DNA of 41,861 nt from Akkermansia muciniphila (GTDB taxonomy: Bacteria; Verrucomicrobiota; Verrucomicrobiia; Limisphaerales; SIAT01): assembly GCA_945860945.1 (NCBI GenBank), contig CAMASG010000016.1:1-41861 (forward strand), given 5' to 3'. This document shows positions 33,493-41,754 of this stretch, one piece after another (within the stretch, counting starts at the first letter, position 1; the number at the start of each line of letters is the position of its first letter). The notes under the pieces were generated by a model that saw only the letters and a program-made list of their open reading frames with translations, ran no database searches and was not told where the DNA came from. The translations under genes were made by a program, and so were the position numbers.

Positions 33493-33513
33493 TGTTAGAT
33501 GGCTAGTCTAACA
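33493..33513 (+). promoter_or_regulatory. Hairpin in the leader of the RRM gene
   Basis: TGTTAGA (33493-33499) pairs perfectly with TCTAACA (33507-33513) around a 7-nt loop. It lies 110 bp before the start of the RNA-binding-protein gene. It may be a leader RNA structure or a dyad operator; nothing in the sequence decides between them. Confidence 0.4.
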
Positions 33514-33564
33514 CCACGGCATGGAAGATCTTCAGGTGAACTAGGTTCAGTGATGATTTTGAAA

Positions 33565-33577
33565 CCCGATACTCGGG
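33565..33577 (+). promoter_or_regulatory. Second short hairpin in the RRM leader
   Basis: CCCGA (33565-33569) pairs with TCGGG (33573-33577) around a 3-nt loop, 46 bp before the ATG. It is small, but it is the second dyad in the same 250-bp leader. Confidence 0.25.
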
Positions 33578-33623
33578 AACAGTCTGGTGAGAGCGGCGAT
33601 AGTCGGACAGTAGAAAGCATCAC

Positions 33624-34046
33624 ATGAGCACAAAATTGTTTGTAGGGAATCTTTCCTTCAACACCACCGAAAACGACCTGCAGGACGCCTTTGCGGCGCA
33701 CGGCACGGTTGTCGAAGCGAACCTGATGATGGACCGGATGACCGGCCGTCCCCGTGGTTTTGGTTTCGTCACGATGAGCTCCCCCGAAGAGGCCGAGAAG
33801 GCCATTCAGGCCCTCAACGGCGCCCAGATCGATGGTCGCGCCCTCACTGTCAATGTTGCCCGTCCTCGTGAAGAGCGTCCGGGCGGCGCCGGCGGCGGTA
33901 GCCGTGGCGGTTACGGCGGTGGCGGCGGCGGTGGCGGCAGCCGTGGCGGTTACAGCGGCGGCGGCGGCGGCGGCGGTGGCGGCGGTGGCGGCCGTGGCGG
34001 TTACAGCGGCGGCGGTGGTGGTGGTGGCGGTCGCGATCGCTACTAA
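33624..34046 (+). CDS. Glycine-rich RNA-binding protein (single RRM)
   Basis: The 140-residue protein has one RRM at about 3-80 and a long Gly-rich tail. RNP2 is LFVGNL (5-10) and RNP1 is RGFGFVTM (44-51), with the aromatic residues needed to stack on RNA. The tail contains repeated SRGGY/RGGYSGG units in glycine runs and ends RDRY, an RGG-type disordered region able to bind RNA or drive condensation. This layout matches bacterial RRM proteins linked to cold or stress responses. It has its own terminator and is followed by a DEAD-box helicase gene, suggesting a joint role in RNA remodelling. The start ATG at 33624 gives the canonical N-terminus. Confidence 0.96.
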   Translation: MSTKLFVGNLSFNTTENDLQDAFAAHGTVVEANLMMDRMTGRPRGFGFVTMSSPEEAEKAIQALNGAQIDGRALTVNVARPREERPGGAGGGSRGGYGGGGGGGGSRGGYSGGGGGGGGGGGGRGGYSGGGGGGGGRDRY

Positions 34047-34066
34047 GAGTTAACCCTCTTTTACAG

Positions 34067-34096
34067 GCGGGGCCTGGGCGACCAGGTCCCGCTTTT
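34067..34096 (+). terminator. Intrinsic terminator after the RRM gene
   Basis: An 11-bp stem with one G-U pair (34067-34077 with 34082-34092) is closed by a GCGA tetraloop and followed by TTTT. It lies 20 bp after the stop codon and has the same GNRA-loop design as the groEL terminator. Confidence 0.9.
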
Positions 34097-34178
34097 CATT
34101 TTCAAGCGGGTGTTCGTTTCGAGCGTGTGCTCTGTAAAACGCCCTTCCGCACCCAGTCAGATTTTATATTCTATACAT

Positions 34179-35435
34179 ATGCCATTTCGCGCATTGGGCC
34201 TCGGCCCTAATTTGTTCAAGGCCATCCAAGACGCCGGCTACACAGAGCCGACGCCGATTCAAGCGGCGGCCATCCCGCAGATACTCGCCGGCCACGATCT
34301 CATCGGCATCGCCCAGACGGGCACGGGGAAGACGGCGGCGTTCACGCTGCCGATTCTCTCTCGCATGGAAGCCACGCCGAACCGCGGCACCCGCACGCTC
34401 ATACTCGCGCCGACGCGCGAATTGGTTGTGCAGATTGAGGAGAATGTGCGCGCTTATGCCCAGTATTTGCCATTGCACATGGCGACGGTTTTCGGCGGTG
34501 TGAGTGAGCACCCCCAGATTAAAGCACTGCGTTCCGGCGTGGATATCGTCGTCGCCACGCCTGGCCGATTGCTGGACTTGATGGGCCAACGTTGCGCCAA
34601 CTTCAGCGGATTACAGTATCTCGTCCTCGATGAAGCGGACCGGATGCTGGACATGGGTTTTCTTCCATCCATCCGCGAAATCATCCGCGCACTACCGGTC
34701 AAGCGTCAGACGCTGCTCTTTTCTGCTACGCTCTCGAAGGAGATCGAGGGGCTCACGCACGAATTCCAGCGCGCGCCGAAGTTGGTGCAAATCGGCCGCC
34801 GCTCGAACCCAGCCGAGACCGTCACGCAATTTGTGTACGAGGTGCCGCATCACCTCAAACAATCGCTGCTCGTACATCTGCTGCGCGATCCGGCCATGAA
34901 TATGGTTCTGGTTTTCTCCCGCATGAAACACGGCGCGGACAAGATCGCGCGCAGGCTTGAGCAAGCTGGCATCAAGACGGCGACGCTGCATTCCAACCGC
35001 TCGCAGAACCAACGACTGCGCGCGTTGAAAGATTTCAAGAGCGGTGCGGTGCGTGTACTCGTGGCGACGGATATCGCGGCGCGCGGTATTGACGTGGACG
35101 GCATCTCGCACGTGGTGAACTACGATTTCCCGATGCACGCGGAAGACTACGTGCATCGCATCGGCCGCACCGGCCGCGCGCAAGCGATCGGCGACGCAAT
35201 CAGTTTCGTGACGCCCGAAGACCGCTCGGAACTGCGTGTGCTGGAGCGATTCATCGGCCGCGGCATTGTGCGCAAGCAGGCGGAAGGTTTTGATTACGCG
35301 GCCGCTGGACCGCGTCTTCAATCTCCCAGCGCGCCATCGCGACAAGGCGGAACTCCGCAGGGTCGCCCGCAACAGCGGAGCGGAGGCGGCGATTCACGCG
35401 GAGGCGGGCGCGGATTTGGACGCTACCGTTCCTGA
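34179..35435 (+). CDS. DEAD-box RNA helicase, RhlE-like
   Basis: This is an ATP-dependent RNA helicase of 418 residues. Motifs in order are the Q motif (YTEPTPIQAAAI), motif I AQTGTGKT (45-52), PTRELVVQ, motif II DEAD (151-154), motif III SAT, and ATDIAARGID and HRIGRTGR in the second RecA domain. A short tail rich in Gly, Arg, Gln and Ser ends GRGFGRYRS and could contact RNA. The ATG at 34179 directly follows an AT-rich stretch (34161-34178) without SD. A longer reading to 34110 has no family similarity. It is probably a partner of the preceding RRM protein, but transcribed separately because of the terminator between them. Confidence 0.95.
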   Translation: MPFRALGLGPNLFKAIQDAGYTEPTPIQAAAIPQILAGHDLIGIAQTGTGKTAAFTLPILSRMEATPNRGTRTLILAPTRELVVQIEENVRAYAQYLPLHMATVFGGVSEHPQIKALRSGVDIVVATPGRLLDLMGQRCANFSGLQYLVLDEADRMLDMGFLPSIREIIRALPVKRQTLLFSATLSKEIEGLTHEFQRAPKLVQIGRRSNPAETVTQFVYEVPHHLKQSLLVHLLRDPAMNMVLVFSRMKHGADKIARRLEQAGIKTATLHSNRSQNQRLRALKDFKSGAVRVLVATDIAARGIDVDGISHVVNYDFPMHAEDYVHRIGRTGRAQAIGDAISFVTPEDRSELRVLERFIGRGIVRKQAEGFDYAAAGPRLQSPSAPSRQGGTPQGRPQQRSGGGDSRGGGRGFGRYRS

Positions 35436-35461
35436 TTCTCGAGGAAGAGAGTGGAGCGCGT

Positions 35462-35480
35462 CGAATCAGGAGATTCGTTT
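35462..35480. terminator. Weak hairpin between convergent helicase and TraB-like genes
   Basis: CGAATC (35462-35467) and GATTCG (35472-35477) form a perfect 6-bp stem around AGGA, followed by TTT on the plus strand. It sits in the 44-bp gap between the two stop codons. The T run is short, so termination is only a possibility. Confidence 0.4.
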
Positions 35481-36544
35481 CATTCCGCCGCCGGTTTTTC
35501 GTCGGGGAACATTTTCTGCATCTGCATCCGCACCATCGCACGGACGAGGCCCAACTCGAAGCCGGTGACGCCGGCTTGCTCGAGATCGAGCGTGAAGGCG
35601 GGCAGCCACAATTCATCGACCGGCCGATACCCGAGTGAGCGAAGCTGTCGCTCGAAGTTGTCCATGTGCGCCGCGCCGTAAAAAAGTGAGATTGTCTTGG
35701 CCGGTGAGCGGCGAGCCAGCTCGGTCTTGAGATCGCCGAGCACAGCTTCGTTGCGTTTTTCAATCAGGATGCGGAAGAGCCGCTGCATTTCGGGCGGCAG
35801 ACCGCGCGCCTGCGCCAAATCGCCGCGCAGCTGGGCGAGAATTTCGATGAGCGTGAGTTTCGCGACGCCCTGCAGCCGTGGATTGGCACCGATGAATTGA
35901 AAGAGGTTCTGGAAAAGCCCGCCCTGCGCGGAGGAAGCGTCCATCATCTTCAACAACTTCTGCAACTCGTCGTTCGCCGGTCGGCCTTTGGCGGGAGCGT
36001 TCGTGCTGCCGCTGGCAACGGTGTTCGTGCCCGCGATGAGCTTCTGCAGTGCCGCCACGGAAATGTCACTGTTACGAAAATACGCGCGGTTGTAATCGAC
36101 AACGTCGAGTTGGAAGACGAGTCCGAGCGATTGAGCCATCGCCGTCTGGAGCGAGGAAATCTCGGATTTCTTCGCGGCCGCTGGGGCGTTGGTTGCGACT
36201 GTGGTGTTCGCTGGCGGGATGTTCGTGACGGTGCGTTTGGCACGTTTCATGGCTTCGCCGCCGATGCCTTCGAAGAGCACGAGCGCCTGTGAATCCAGAT
36301 GCTTCTGCAGCGCGCGGTAATAATTGGTCTCGCCGATATGCGAGACGGCGGTGAGCCAGATGATGGGGCCGGTGCCTTTTGCGGGAACGAACTTGCGCAC
36401 GGCAATTTCGAGTTGCACGACGCTGGCGCCGTTCGTGCCGAGGCGCATGTAGGGCAGGGGCGCGATTGGCGGCGTTTCAGTGCGTGCGTGTGGCGCGAGG
36501 GTACTTGCAGTGACGAGGAAGAAGATGAGTCGCGCGAGGTGCAT
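35480..36544 (-). CDS. Secreted TraB/GumN-like protein
   Basis: The protein has 354 residues from the ATG at 36544. The N-terminus MHLARLIFFLVTASTLAP is a signal peptide. Two blocks fit the TraB/GumN (EreA/ChaN-like) fold: VSHIGETNYYRALQKHLD with LVLFEGIGGEA, and the C-terminal LFYGAAHMDNFERQLRSLGY. The paired His and Glu residues are those thought to form the metal site in this superfamily. Family members are proposed metalloproteases or haem-related proteins; no activity can be assigned. Low-complexity Asn/Ala/Thr stretches (about 125-145 and 195-210) interrupt the domain. Longer in-frame starts to 36796 run antisense through xseB and are rejected. Confidence 0.8.
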   Translation of the reverse strand: MHLARLIFFLVTASTLAPHARTETPPIAPLPYMRLGTNGASVVQLEIAVRKFVPAKGTGPIIWLTAVSHIGETNYYRALQKHLDSQALVLFEGIGGEAMKRAKRTVTNIPPANTTVATNAPAAAKKSEISSLQTAMAQSLGLVFQLDVVDYNRAYFRNSDISVAALQKLIAGTNTVASGSTNAPAKGRPANDELQKLLKMMDASSAQGGLFQNLFQFIGANPRLQGVAKLTLIEILAQLRGDLAQARGLPPEMQRLFRILIEKRNEAVLGDLKTELARRSPAKTISLFYGAAHMDNFERQLRSLGYRPVDELWLPAFTLDLEQAGVTGFELGLVRAMVRMQMQKMFPDEKPAAE

Positions 36545-36656
36545 CGTGGGCGTGGTTTGTTGGGGCTCCAGTTCAGCAAAATGGGGCGCTCTGCGGAAGC
36601 TAAAGTTACATTCTCGAAGCTGGACGGAGAAGGCTGATTTACCTAGTCTGGGCGCC

Positions 36657-36920
36657 ATGTCGAAACTAGGCAAAAATGCCGCGAGCAGCGAGGTGCCGTT
36701 CGAGGAAGCGCTGCACAAGCTCGAGGGAATCGTTGAGGAGATGGAGGCGGAGGACTTGCCGCTGGAGAAGCTGCTGACGCGTTTCGAGGAAGGCACGCGT
36801 CTGGCGAAGCTCTGTCAGGCGAAGCTCTCGGAGGCCGAGCTGAAGATCGCGCAGCTCGAAAAAAACGCTGCCGGTGAACTGAAGCTGAAGCCGCTTGAGT
36901 CGCCGGATGATGAGGCGTGA
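36657..36920 (+). CDS. xseB: Exodeoxyribonuclease VII small subunit
   Basis: This is an 87-residue helical hairpin protein that multimerises on the XseA coiled coil. The family pattern is plain: PFEEALHKLEGIVEEME, then EDLPLEKLLTRFEEGTRLAKLC and a short Lys/Glu/Leu helix. The ATG at 36657 gives the expected N-terminus. It is divergent from the TraB-like gene (112 bp) and precedes dxs by 99 bp. An xseB-dxs neighbourhood is widespread, often with ispA between; ispA is not present here. Confidence 0.95.
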   Translation: MSKLGKNAASSEVPFEEALHKLEGIVEEMEAEDLPLEKLLTRFEEGTRLAKLCQAKLSEAELKIAQLEKNAAGELKLKPLESPDDEA

Positions 36921-36989
36921 ACCGAGTGTGAAGCCTCGCCGCATTTTCAACTTTCCGTTCGCCCCCGTTTTGCCATACAAATACCCGAT

Positions 36990-37009
36990 GCGCCGAGCTG
37001 GAACGGCGC
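36990..37009 (+). promoter_or_regulatory. Hairpin ahead of dxs
   Basis: GCGCCG (36990-36995) and CGGCGC (37004-37009) form a perfect 6-bp stem with an 8-nt loop, ending 10 bp before the dxs ATG. The only purine-rich SD-like bases (TGGAA) are in the loop. It might affect translation, or it could be a chance dyad in GC-rich DNA. Confidence 0.3.
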
Positions 37010-37019
37010 CCGAGATTTT

Positions 37020-39014
37020 ATGAGCCGTTACCTCGACATGGTGGATCATCCGGAGCACGTCAAGAAATTGACGCCGGACCAGCTTGGCCAGCTCGCGGCG
37101 GAAGTGCGCGAGGAGCTGATCAACAAGCTCGCCAAGACCGGCGGCCATCTCGGTCCGAACCTCGGCGTGGTGGAGCTCACCATCGCGCTGCACCGCGTGT
37201 TCAGCACCCCGCGCGATAAGTTCGTCTGGGACGTGAGCCATCAGGTGTACGTCCACAAGCTGCTCACGGGGCGCAAAGACCGCTTCCACACGATGCGCAC
37301 GACGGGCGGCCTGAACGGCTTCGCGCTGCGCACCGAGAGCGAGCACGATTCCTACGGCGCGGGCCACGCGGGCACGGCGCTTTCCGCTGCGCTCGGCATG
37401 TGCGCTGCACGCGACCAGCGTCAAAGCGGCGAGCACGTCGTTTGCATTTTCGGTGACGCGGCGTTGACCAACGGTATTTCCTTCGAGGCGTTGAACAACA
37501 TCGGGCACACGACAAAAAAGTTCATCGGCATCCTCAACGACAACGAGTGGAGCATCGCCAAAAACGTCGGTGCTATTTCCGGTTACCTGAACAAGCTCAT
37601 CACCAACCCGCGCTACAACCAGCTTCACAAAGATTTCGCGAGCTGGATCAAACGTCTGCCGCAGGGTGATCTGGCGCTGAAGCTCGGCCACAAAGCGGAA
37701 GAGGTCATCAAGGGCATCGTCTCCGAGGTGTCGCTCAGGCAAAACGAGGCATCCTCCGTCACCGTCGGCGGCGACGGGCGCGGCGGCCACGGCTCCAGCC
37801 TTATCTTCGAAGAGTTCGGCATCCGCTATCTCGGTCCGATTGATGGCCACGATTTGCCGCTCGTCATCAGCACGCTCGAGTTCGCCAAGACCTGCGATCA
37901 TCCGGTCGTCATCCACATTCTCACCAAGAAGGGCAAAGGTTTCGAAGCTGCGCTCAAGCAGCCAGAGAAGTTCCACGGCCTCGGACCATACGATGCGCAG
38001 ACCGGCGCGACGCCGCCGCTGAAGCCCGGCACGCCTGCGAATTATCAGGATATCTTCGGCGACACGATGGTGAAGCTTTGCCAACGCGACACGTCCATCG
38101 TCGGCATCACCGCCGCGATGCCGAGCGGCACTGGTTTGAAGGCGCTCGAGAAGGCGTTGCCGCAGCGTTATTACGACGTCGGCATTGCCGAGGAGCACGC
38201 CGTTATTTTCGCCGCTGGTATGGCGACGATGGGTTTCCATCCCGTCTGCGCCATCTACTCGAGCTTTCTCCAGCGCGCTTACGACTGCATTCACCACGAC
38301 GTCTGCCTGCAGGATTTGCCGGTGATTTTCTGTATGGACCGCGCCGGACTTTCCGCCAACGACGGTCCCACGCACCACGGCCTGTTCGACATCGCCTATC
38401 TCCGCTGCCTGCCGAACGTGATCGGCATGTCGCCGAAGGACGAGGATGAGCTCGCCGACATGATGTTCACCGCCAGCCTCACGAAGCATCCCACTTTCAT
38501 CCGCTACCCGCGCGGTGCTGGCGAAGGCGTCCATGTCAAAGATCGGCCTGCGTTGCTCGAAGTGGGCAAGGCCGAGGTCGTGCGGAACTTCGCCACCACC
38601 GGCCGCCCGAAGGTGGTCGTCTTTGCTCTCGGTCCGATGCAGAAGATGGCGCGCGACATCGTCGAGCAACTCGGGGCGGAGGCCGACGTGGCGATCGTCA
38701 ACGCCCGTTTCTTCAAGCCGATTGACGCCGCGTGCCACGAGTTCTTCGGCAAAGCTGCGGACGTCGTCGTCACTCTCGAAGACCACGCGCTGATGGGCGG
38801 CTACGGCTCGGCTGTGATTGAGCTGTTCAGCGAGAAGCGCCTCACCACGCCGGTCGTGCGCATCGGTTGGCCGGACGTTTTCGTCGAGCACGCCACCACT
38901 GTGGATTACCTGCGCGAGAAGCACGGCCTCACCGCCCCAAACGCGGTGAAGCAAGTGCGCGAAGTGCTGGCGTCTGGGGTTATCGTCGAGCCTCGCAAAG
39001 CGATTCAGGCGTGA
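37020..39014 (+). CDS. dxs: 1-deoxy-D-xylulose-5-phosphate synthase
   Basis: This is the first enzyme of the MEP isoprenoid pathway, a TPP-dependent condensation of pyruvate with glyceraldehyde 3-phosphate. The 664 residues are full length. Features are the N-terminal GGHLGPNLGVVELTIALH, the TPP/Mg motif GDAALTNG (about 147-154) ending in NDN, the catalytic Glu in GIAEEHAVIFAAGMA, and the pyrimidine-domain DRAGLSANDGPTHHG. The C-terminal domain ends with a normal transketolase-like fold (VVTLEDHALMGGYGSAV). The usual N-terminal LLxxI leader is replaced by MSRYLDMVDHPEHVKKL. The ATG at 37020 has little SD. Confidence 0.98.
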   Translation: MSRYLDMVDHPEHVKKLTPDQLGQLAAEVREELINKLAKTGGHLGPNLGVVELTIALHRVFSTPRDKFVWDVSHQVYVHKLLTGRKDRFHTMRTTGGLNGFALRTESEHDSYGAGHAGTALSAALGMCAARDQRQSGEHVVCIFGDAALTNGISFEALNNIGHTTKKFIGILNDNEWSIAKNVGAISGYLNKLITNPRYNQLHKDFASWIKRLPQGDLALKLGHKAEEVIKGIVSEVSLRQNEASSVTVGGDGRGGHGSSLIFEEFGIRYLGPIDGHDLPLVISTLEFAKTCDHPVVIHILTKKGKGFEAALKQPEKFHGLGPYDAQTGATPPLKPGTPANYQDIFGDTMVKLCQRDTSIVGITAAMPSGTGLKALEKALPQRYYDVGIAEEHAVIFAAGMATMGFHPVCAIYSSFLQRAYDCIHHDVCLQDLPVIFCMDRAGLSANDGPTHHGLFDIAYLRCLPNVIGMSPKDEDELADMMFTASLTKHPTFIRYPRGAGEGVHVKDRPALLEVGKAEVVRNFATTGRPKVVVFALGPMQKMARDIVEQLGAEADVAIVNARFFKPIDAACHEFFGKAADVVVTLEDHALMGGYGSAVIELFSEKRLTTPVVRIGWPDVFVEHATTVDYLREKHGLTAPNAVKQVREVLASGVIVEPRKAIQA

Positions 39015-39053
39015 GCCGATTCTAAACTTTTAACATTTAATCTTACTCAACCC

Positions 39054-40415
39054 ATGCCCTACACCACCTGCACCGTGCCCGTCGGCGGCAAGATTTCCAT
39101 TACTAACGGCAAGCTCAACGTCCCCGAGAACCCGATCATCCCGTTCATCCGCGGTGACGGCACCGGCCCCGACATTTGGGCGTCCGCCGTGCGTGTGATG
39201 GATGCGGCCGTGGAGAAGGCTTACGGCGGCAAGCGCAAGATTGCGTGGATGGAAGTCTTCGCCGGCGAGACCGCTTTCAAGCAGTTCAACAACTGGCTTC
39301 CCGATGATACCGTGGAGGCCTTCCGCGAGTTTCTCATCGGCATCAAAGGCCCGCTCACCACGCCCGTCGGCGGCGGCATCCGCTCGCTCAATGTCGCGCT
39401 GCGCCAGATGCTTGACCTCTACGTCTGCCTGCGCCCCGTGCAGTATTTCGCCGGCGTGCCGAGCCCGGTGAAGCGTCCGGAGAAGGTGGACATGGTCATC
39501 TTCCGCGAGAACACCGAGGACATCTACGCCGGCATCGAGTTTGTCGGCGGTTCACCCGAGGCGCAGAAGGTTCTCGATTTCATCGCCAAGGAATTCCCGA
39601 AGGACTTTGCCAAGATTCGTTTTGGTACGAAGGATGCCATCGTCGGTTACATGAAGCTTGCTGCGCCTGACCACGACTGTTCGCACATCCCCGTGCAAGT
39701 CGGCCTCGGTATCAAGCCCGTCTCCAACGTCGGCACGATTCGGCTCATGAAGGCCGCGGTGGAATACGCGCTGCGCGAGAAGCGCGCGAGCGTCACCATC
39801 GTCCACAAGGGGAACATCATGAAGTTCACCGAGGGCGCTTTCCGTGACTGGGCTTACAGCGCCGCCGAGCGGATTTTCGGCGACAAGGTTTACACTTGGG
39901 CGCAGCACGGCCGCACGAAGAAGGAGAAAGGCGAAGAGGCCGCCAACGCCGAGCAGAAGGCCGCGCTGGCCGCTGGTCGATTGCTTATCAAAGATTCGAT
40001 CGCGGACATCGCTCTTCAGCAGGTGCTCACGCGCCCCGAGGATTTTGCCGTCATCGCCACGCTGAATCTCAACGGCGACTACCTCTCCGACGCGCTCGCT
40101 GCGCAGGTCGGCGGCATCGGCATCGCGCCCGGCGGCAACATCAATTACGTCACCGGCCACGCCATCTTCGAGGCCACGCACGGCACCGCGCCGAAGTATG
40201 CCGGCAAAGACCAAGTCAACCCGGGCTCGGTCGTCCTCTCCGGCGAGATGATGCTCCGCTACATGGGCTGGACAGAAGCCGCCGACCTCATCCTCAAGGG
40301 CCTCAACGGCGCGATTGCCAGCAAGCGCGTCACCTATGATTTCGCCCGTCAGATGGAAGGCGCGACCGAGATCAAGTGTTCCGCCTTCGGCGATAACCTC
40401 ATCGCGCACATGTAG
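39054..40415 (+). CDS. icd: NADP-dependent isocitrate dehydrogenase
   Basis: This is the TCA-cycle enzyme that oxidises isocitrate to 2-oxoglutarate. The 453-residue protein is of the bacterial homodimeric type. The substrate loop RSLNVALRQ carries S111, the equivalent of E. coli Ser113, which AceK phosphorylates in enterobacteria; no aceK is seen here. [15 protein letters not shown] and the metal-binding Asp region are present. In [17 protein letters not shown] (near 380) the Lys-Tyr pair indicates NADP rather than NAD. A stretch rich in Lys and Glu ([15 protein letters not shown], about 285-299) is a family variable loop. dxs ends 39 bp upstream and a terminator follows. Confidence 0.97.
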   Translation: MPYTTCTVPVGGKISITNGKLNVPENPIIPFIRGDGTGPDIWASAVRVMDAAVEKAYGGKRKIAWMEVFAGETAFKQFNNWLPDDTVEAFREFLIGIKGPLTTPVGGGIRSLNVALRQMLDLYVCLRPVQYFAGVPSPVKRPEKVDMVIFRENTEDIYAGIEFVGGSPEAQKVLDFIAKEFPKDFAKIRFGTKDAIVGYMKLAAPDHDCSHIPVQVGLGIKPVSNVGTIRLMKAAVEYALREKRASVTIVHKGNIMKFTEGAFRDWAYSAAERIFGDKVYTWAQHGRTKKEKGEEAANAEQKAALAAGRLLIKDSIADIALQQVLTRPEDFAVIATLNLNGDYLSDALAAQVGGIGIAPGGNINYVTGHAIFEATHGTAPKYAGKDQVNPGSVVLSGEMMLRYMGWTEAADLILKGLNGAIASKRVTYDFARQMEGATEIKCSAFGDNLIAHM

Positions 40416-40449
40416 TGCTGCCGGTGCCCTCCTCAAACGCATTCCCGCG

Positions 40450-40484
40450 CAAGGCCGGCCTCGTGCCGGTCTTGTTGCTTTTCC
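40450..40484 (+). terminator. Intrinsic terminator after icd
   Basis: A 10-bp stem with one G-U pair (40450-40459 with 40465-40474) is closed by the loop CTCGT. It is followed by a T-rich tract, TTGCTTTT. It lies 34 bp after the icd stop. Confidence 0.8.
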
Positions 40485-40615
40485 AACTGCGACCGCGGCC
40501 GTCGGAACCTTCCGATCTATTTTTTATCTATTCGTGAACGGCGGCAGGTTGGTTGTAACCAAACCGAGAGGACAGGCGTCTGCCTCGATTGAAAATTGAA
40601 TCGAATGACCAACCT

Positions 40616-41101
40616 ATGAACCAACCCAACTCCCGCATTTGGGGGCAGAGATTCGCCCTGTTTGCTATGGCCGCACTGACAATGCAAGCAACTGCTCAAG
40701 ACCGTGATGATCGCCGAGACGACCGCCGTCCGGATGACCGTCGCGCTCCCGAGCCGCGTCGTGATGCCGGACGTCCTGATGACCGTGGCCGTTCTGTACA
40801 ACCGCCTCCGCCGTCGCGCAAAGACGACGTTCGTTCGCGTCCGCCGGAACCTCGCCGTGATGCGGACCGCGCTCCCGAGCCGCGTCGTGATGCCGGCCGT
40901 GCTGATGACCGTGGCCGCTTTGCGCAACCGCAGCCGCCGATGCGCAAAGGTGATCCTCGTTCTCGTCCGCCTGAAGCGCGTCGCGATGACTATCGCTCGC
41001 CCGCTCCTGCTCCTCGCTGGGGTGGTGGACGTCCGGATGACCGCGGCCGTTTCGCACAACCGCCGCGGATGCCTCTGCCTTGGTTTCAGTTCCGCCGCTA
41101 G
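40616..41101 (+). CDS. Secreted Arg/Asp/Pro-rich repeat protein
   Basis: The product has 161 residues from the ATG at 40616. The N-terminus FALFAMAALTMQATAQ gives a signal peptide cleaved near residue 28. The rest is a repeat of about 42 residues (43-84, 85-126, and a partial third copy) with the blocks APEPRRDAGR, DDRGRFAQP and RSRPPEARRDD. Lys is rare; Arg, Asp and Pro dominate, so it is probably disordered and highly charged in the periplasm or outside. It ends with an aromatic patch, PLPWFQFRR. All six frames are open over the repeat, so the frame is chosen by the signal peptide. Function is not known to me; nucleic-acid, polysaccharide or mineral binding are only possibilities. Confidence 0.65.
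   Translation: MNQPNSRIWGQRFALFAMAALTMQATAQDRDDRRDDRRPDDRRAPEPRRDAGRPDDRGRSVQPPPPSRKDDVRSRPPEPRRDADRAPEPRRDAGRADDRGRFAQPQPPMRKGDPRSRPPEARRDDYRSPAPAPRWGGGRPDDRGRFAQPPRMPLPWFQFRR
40742..40993 (+). repeat. 126-bp tandem repeat within the Arg/Asp/Pro protein gene
   Basis: Two successive 126-bp units (40742-40867 and 40868-40993) share long identical stretches, such as the CTCCCGAGCCGCGTCGTGAT block in both. A partial third unit follows. They encode the 42-residue repeats, so the repeat count could vary by slippage or recombination. Confidence 0.75.
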
Positions 41102-41129
41102 TCTGGCGTAATTAACAGTCTCACGAAAA

Positions 41130-41160
41130 TCGCCGGTCGCGTTTTTGGCGCGGCCGGCGA
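41130..41160. terminator. Hairpin between convergent genes
   Basis: A 12-bp stem with one G-U pair (41130-41141 with 41149-41160) surrounds the loop TTTTTGG. It lies in the 79-bp gap between the repeat protein and the convergent DUF1801 gene. The flanks are only modestly T-rich (AAAAT on the left reads ATTTT on the minus strand), so it fits the minus-strand gene slightly better. Confidence 0.6.
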
Positions 41161-41180
41161 AATCGTTTCAGGCTCTGGCG

Positions 41181-41606
41181 TCACTCGCACGTCGCGCCGG
41201 CGCTGGGCTTCTTCAGTTGGACCGACTTTTTCACGAGCTCCATCGCGACCTTGAGGTTAAGGTCCTCGATTTTCTTGAAGCGGATGCAGCTCTTGCCGAC
41301 GGATACTTTGCCGAGCCGAGCCTTGTTGGTTTCCGCGAGATAACCATCCTTGTCGCACCCGCCGACGTAGAGGCTGATGTAATTCTTCTGGCTGGCGAGG
41401 CAGATGATCCACGTATCCACCTCGCGACCGCTGGCGTAGGTGGTGTGGTACGGCCCGTAGGCGAGCATGCCGTAACCGATCTCGGGCTTGAGGCTGGGGG
41501 CGGTCTTGCAAATCGCGTCGTGAAGGATATGGATCGCGCCGCGTCGGGGTTCGTCCAAGGCGGCGATGTATTGCTTCGGTGTCTTGATGTGGGAAGGCGC
41601 TTGCAT
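41181..41606 (-). CDS. DUF1801 protein
   Basis: The soluble protein has 141 residues of the DUF1801/YdhG-like family. Family features are the N-terminal TPKQYIAALDEPRRG, the central PEIGYGMLAYGPY with an adjacent Tyr/Trp-rich strand (DTWIICLASQKNYISLYVGG), split here as DTWIICLASQ and NYISLYVGG, and the C-terminal GKSCIRFKKIEDLN. The family has a steroidogenic-acute-regulatory-like small fold; no enzyme activity is established. The ATG at 41606 fits. It ends next to a hairpin shared with the convergent repeat-protein gene. Confidence 0.88.
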   Translation of the reverse strand: MQAPSHIKTPKQYIAALDEPRRGAIHILHDAICKTAPSLKPEIGYGMLAYGPYHTTYASGREVDTWIICLASQKNYISLYVGGCDKDGYLAETNKARLGKVSVGKSCIRFKKIEDLNLKVAMELVKKSVQLKKPSAGATCE

Positions 41607-41754
41607 GGATGGATGAAAACAAAGGACCGACCAAACTTCAATGGCGAGGTCCGTAAAACGACAATTACCCTTCCCCTCGCATTGACTCAGGGATTTTGTT
41701 ACCGAGTCGTGGCCGTTGCCTCAGTAGAATGTTACCCAAAACTGGAGGCAATGA

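Noticed and set aside
33885-34040. GGC/GGT-rich tract considered as a separate repeat array
   Set aside because: It is simply the coding sequence of the Gly-rich tail of the RRM protein.
36666-38954. 762-codon minus-strand frame across xseB and dxs
   Set aside because: Antisense to two certain genes; no domain features.
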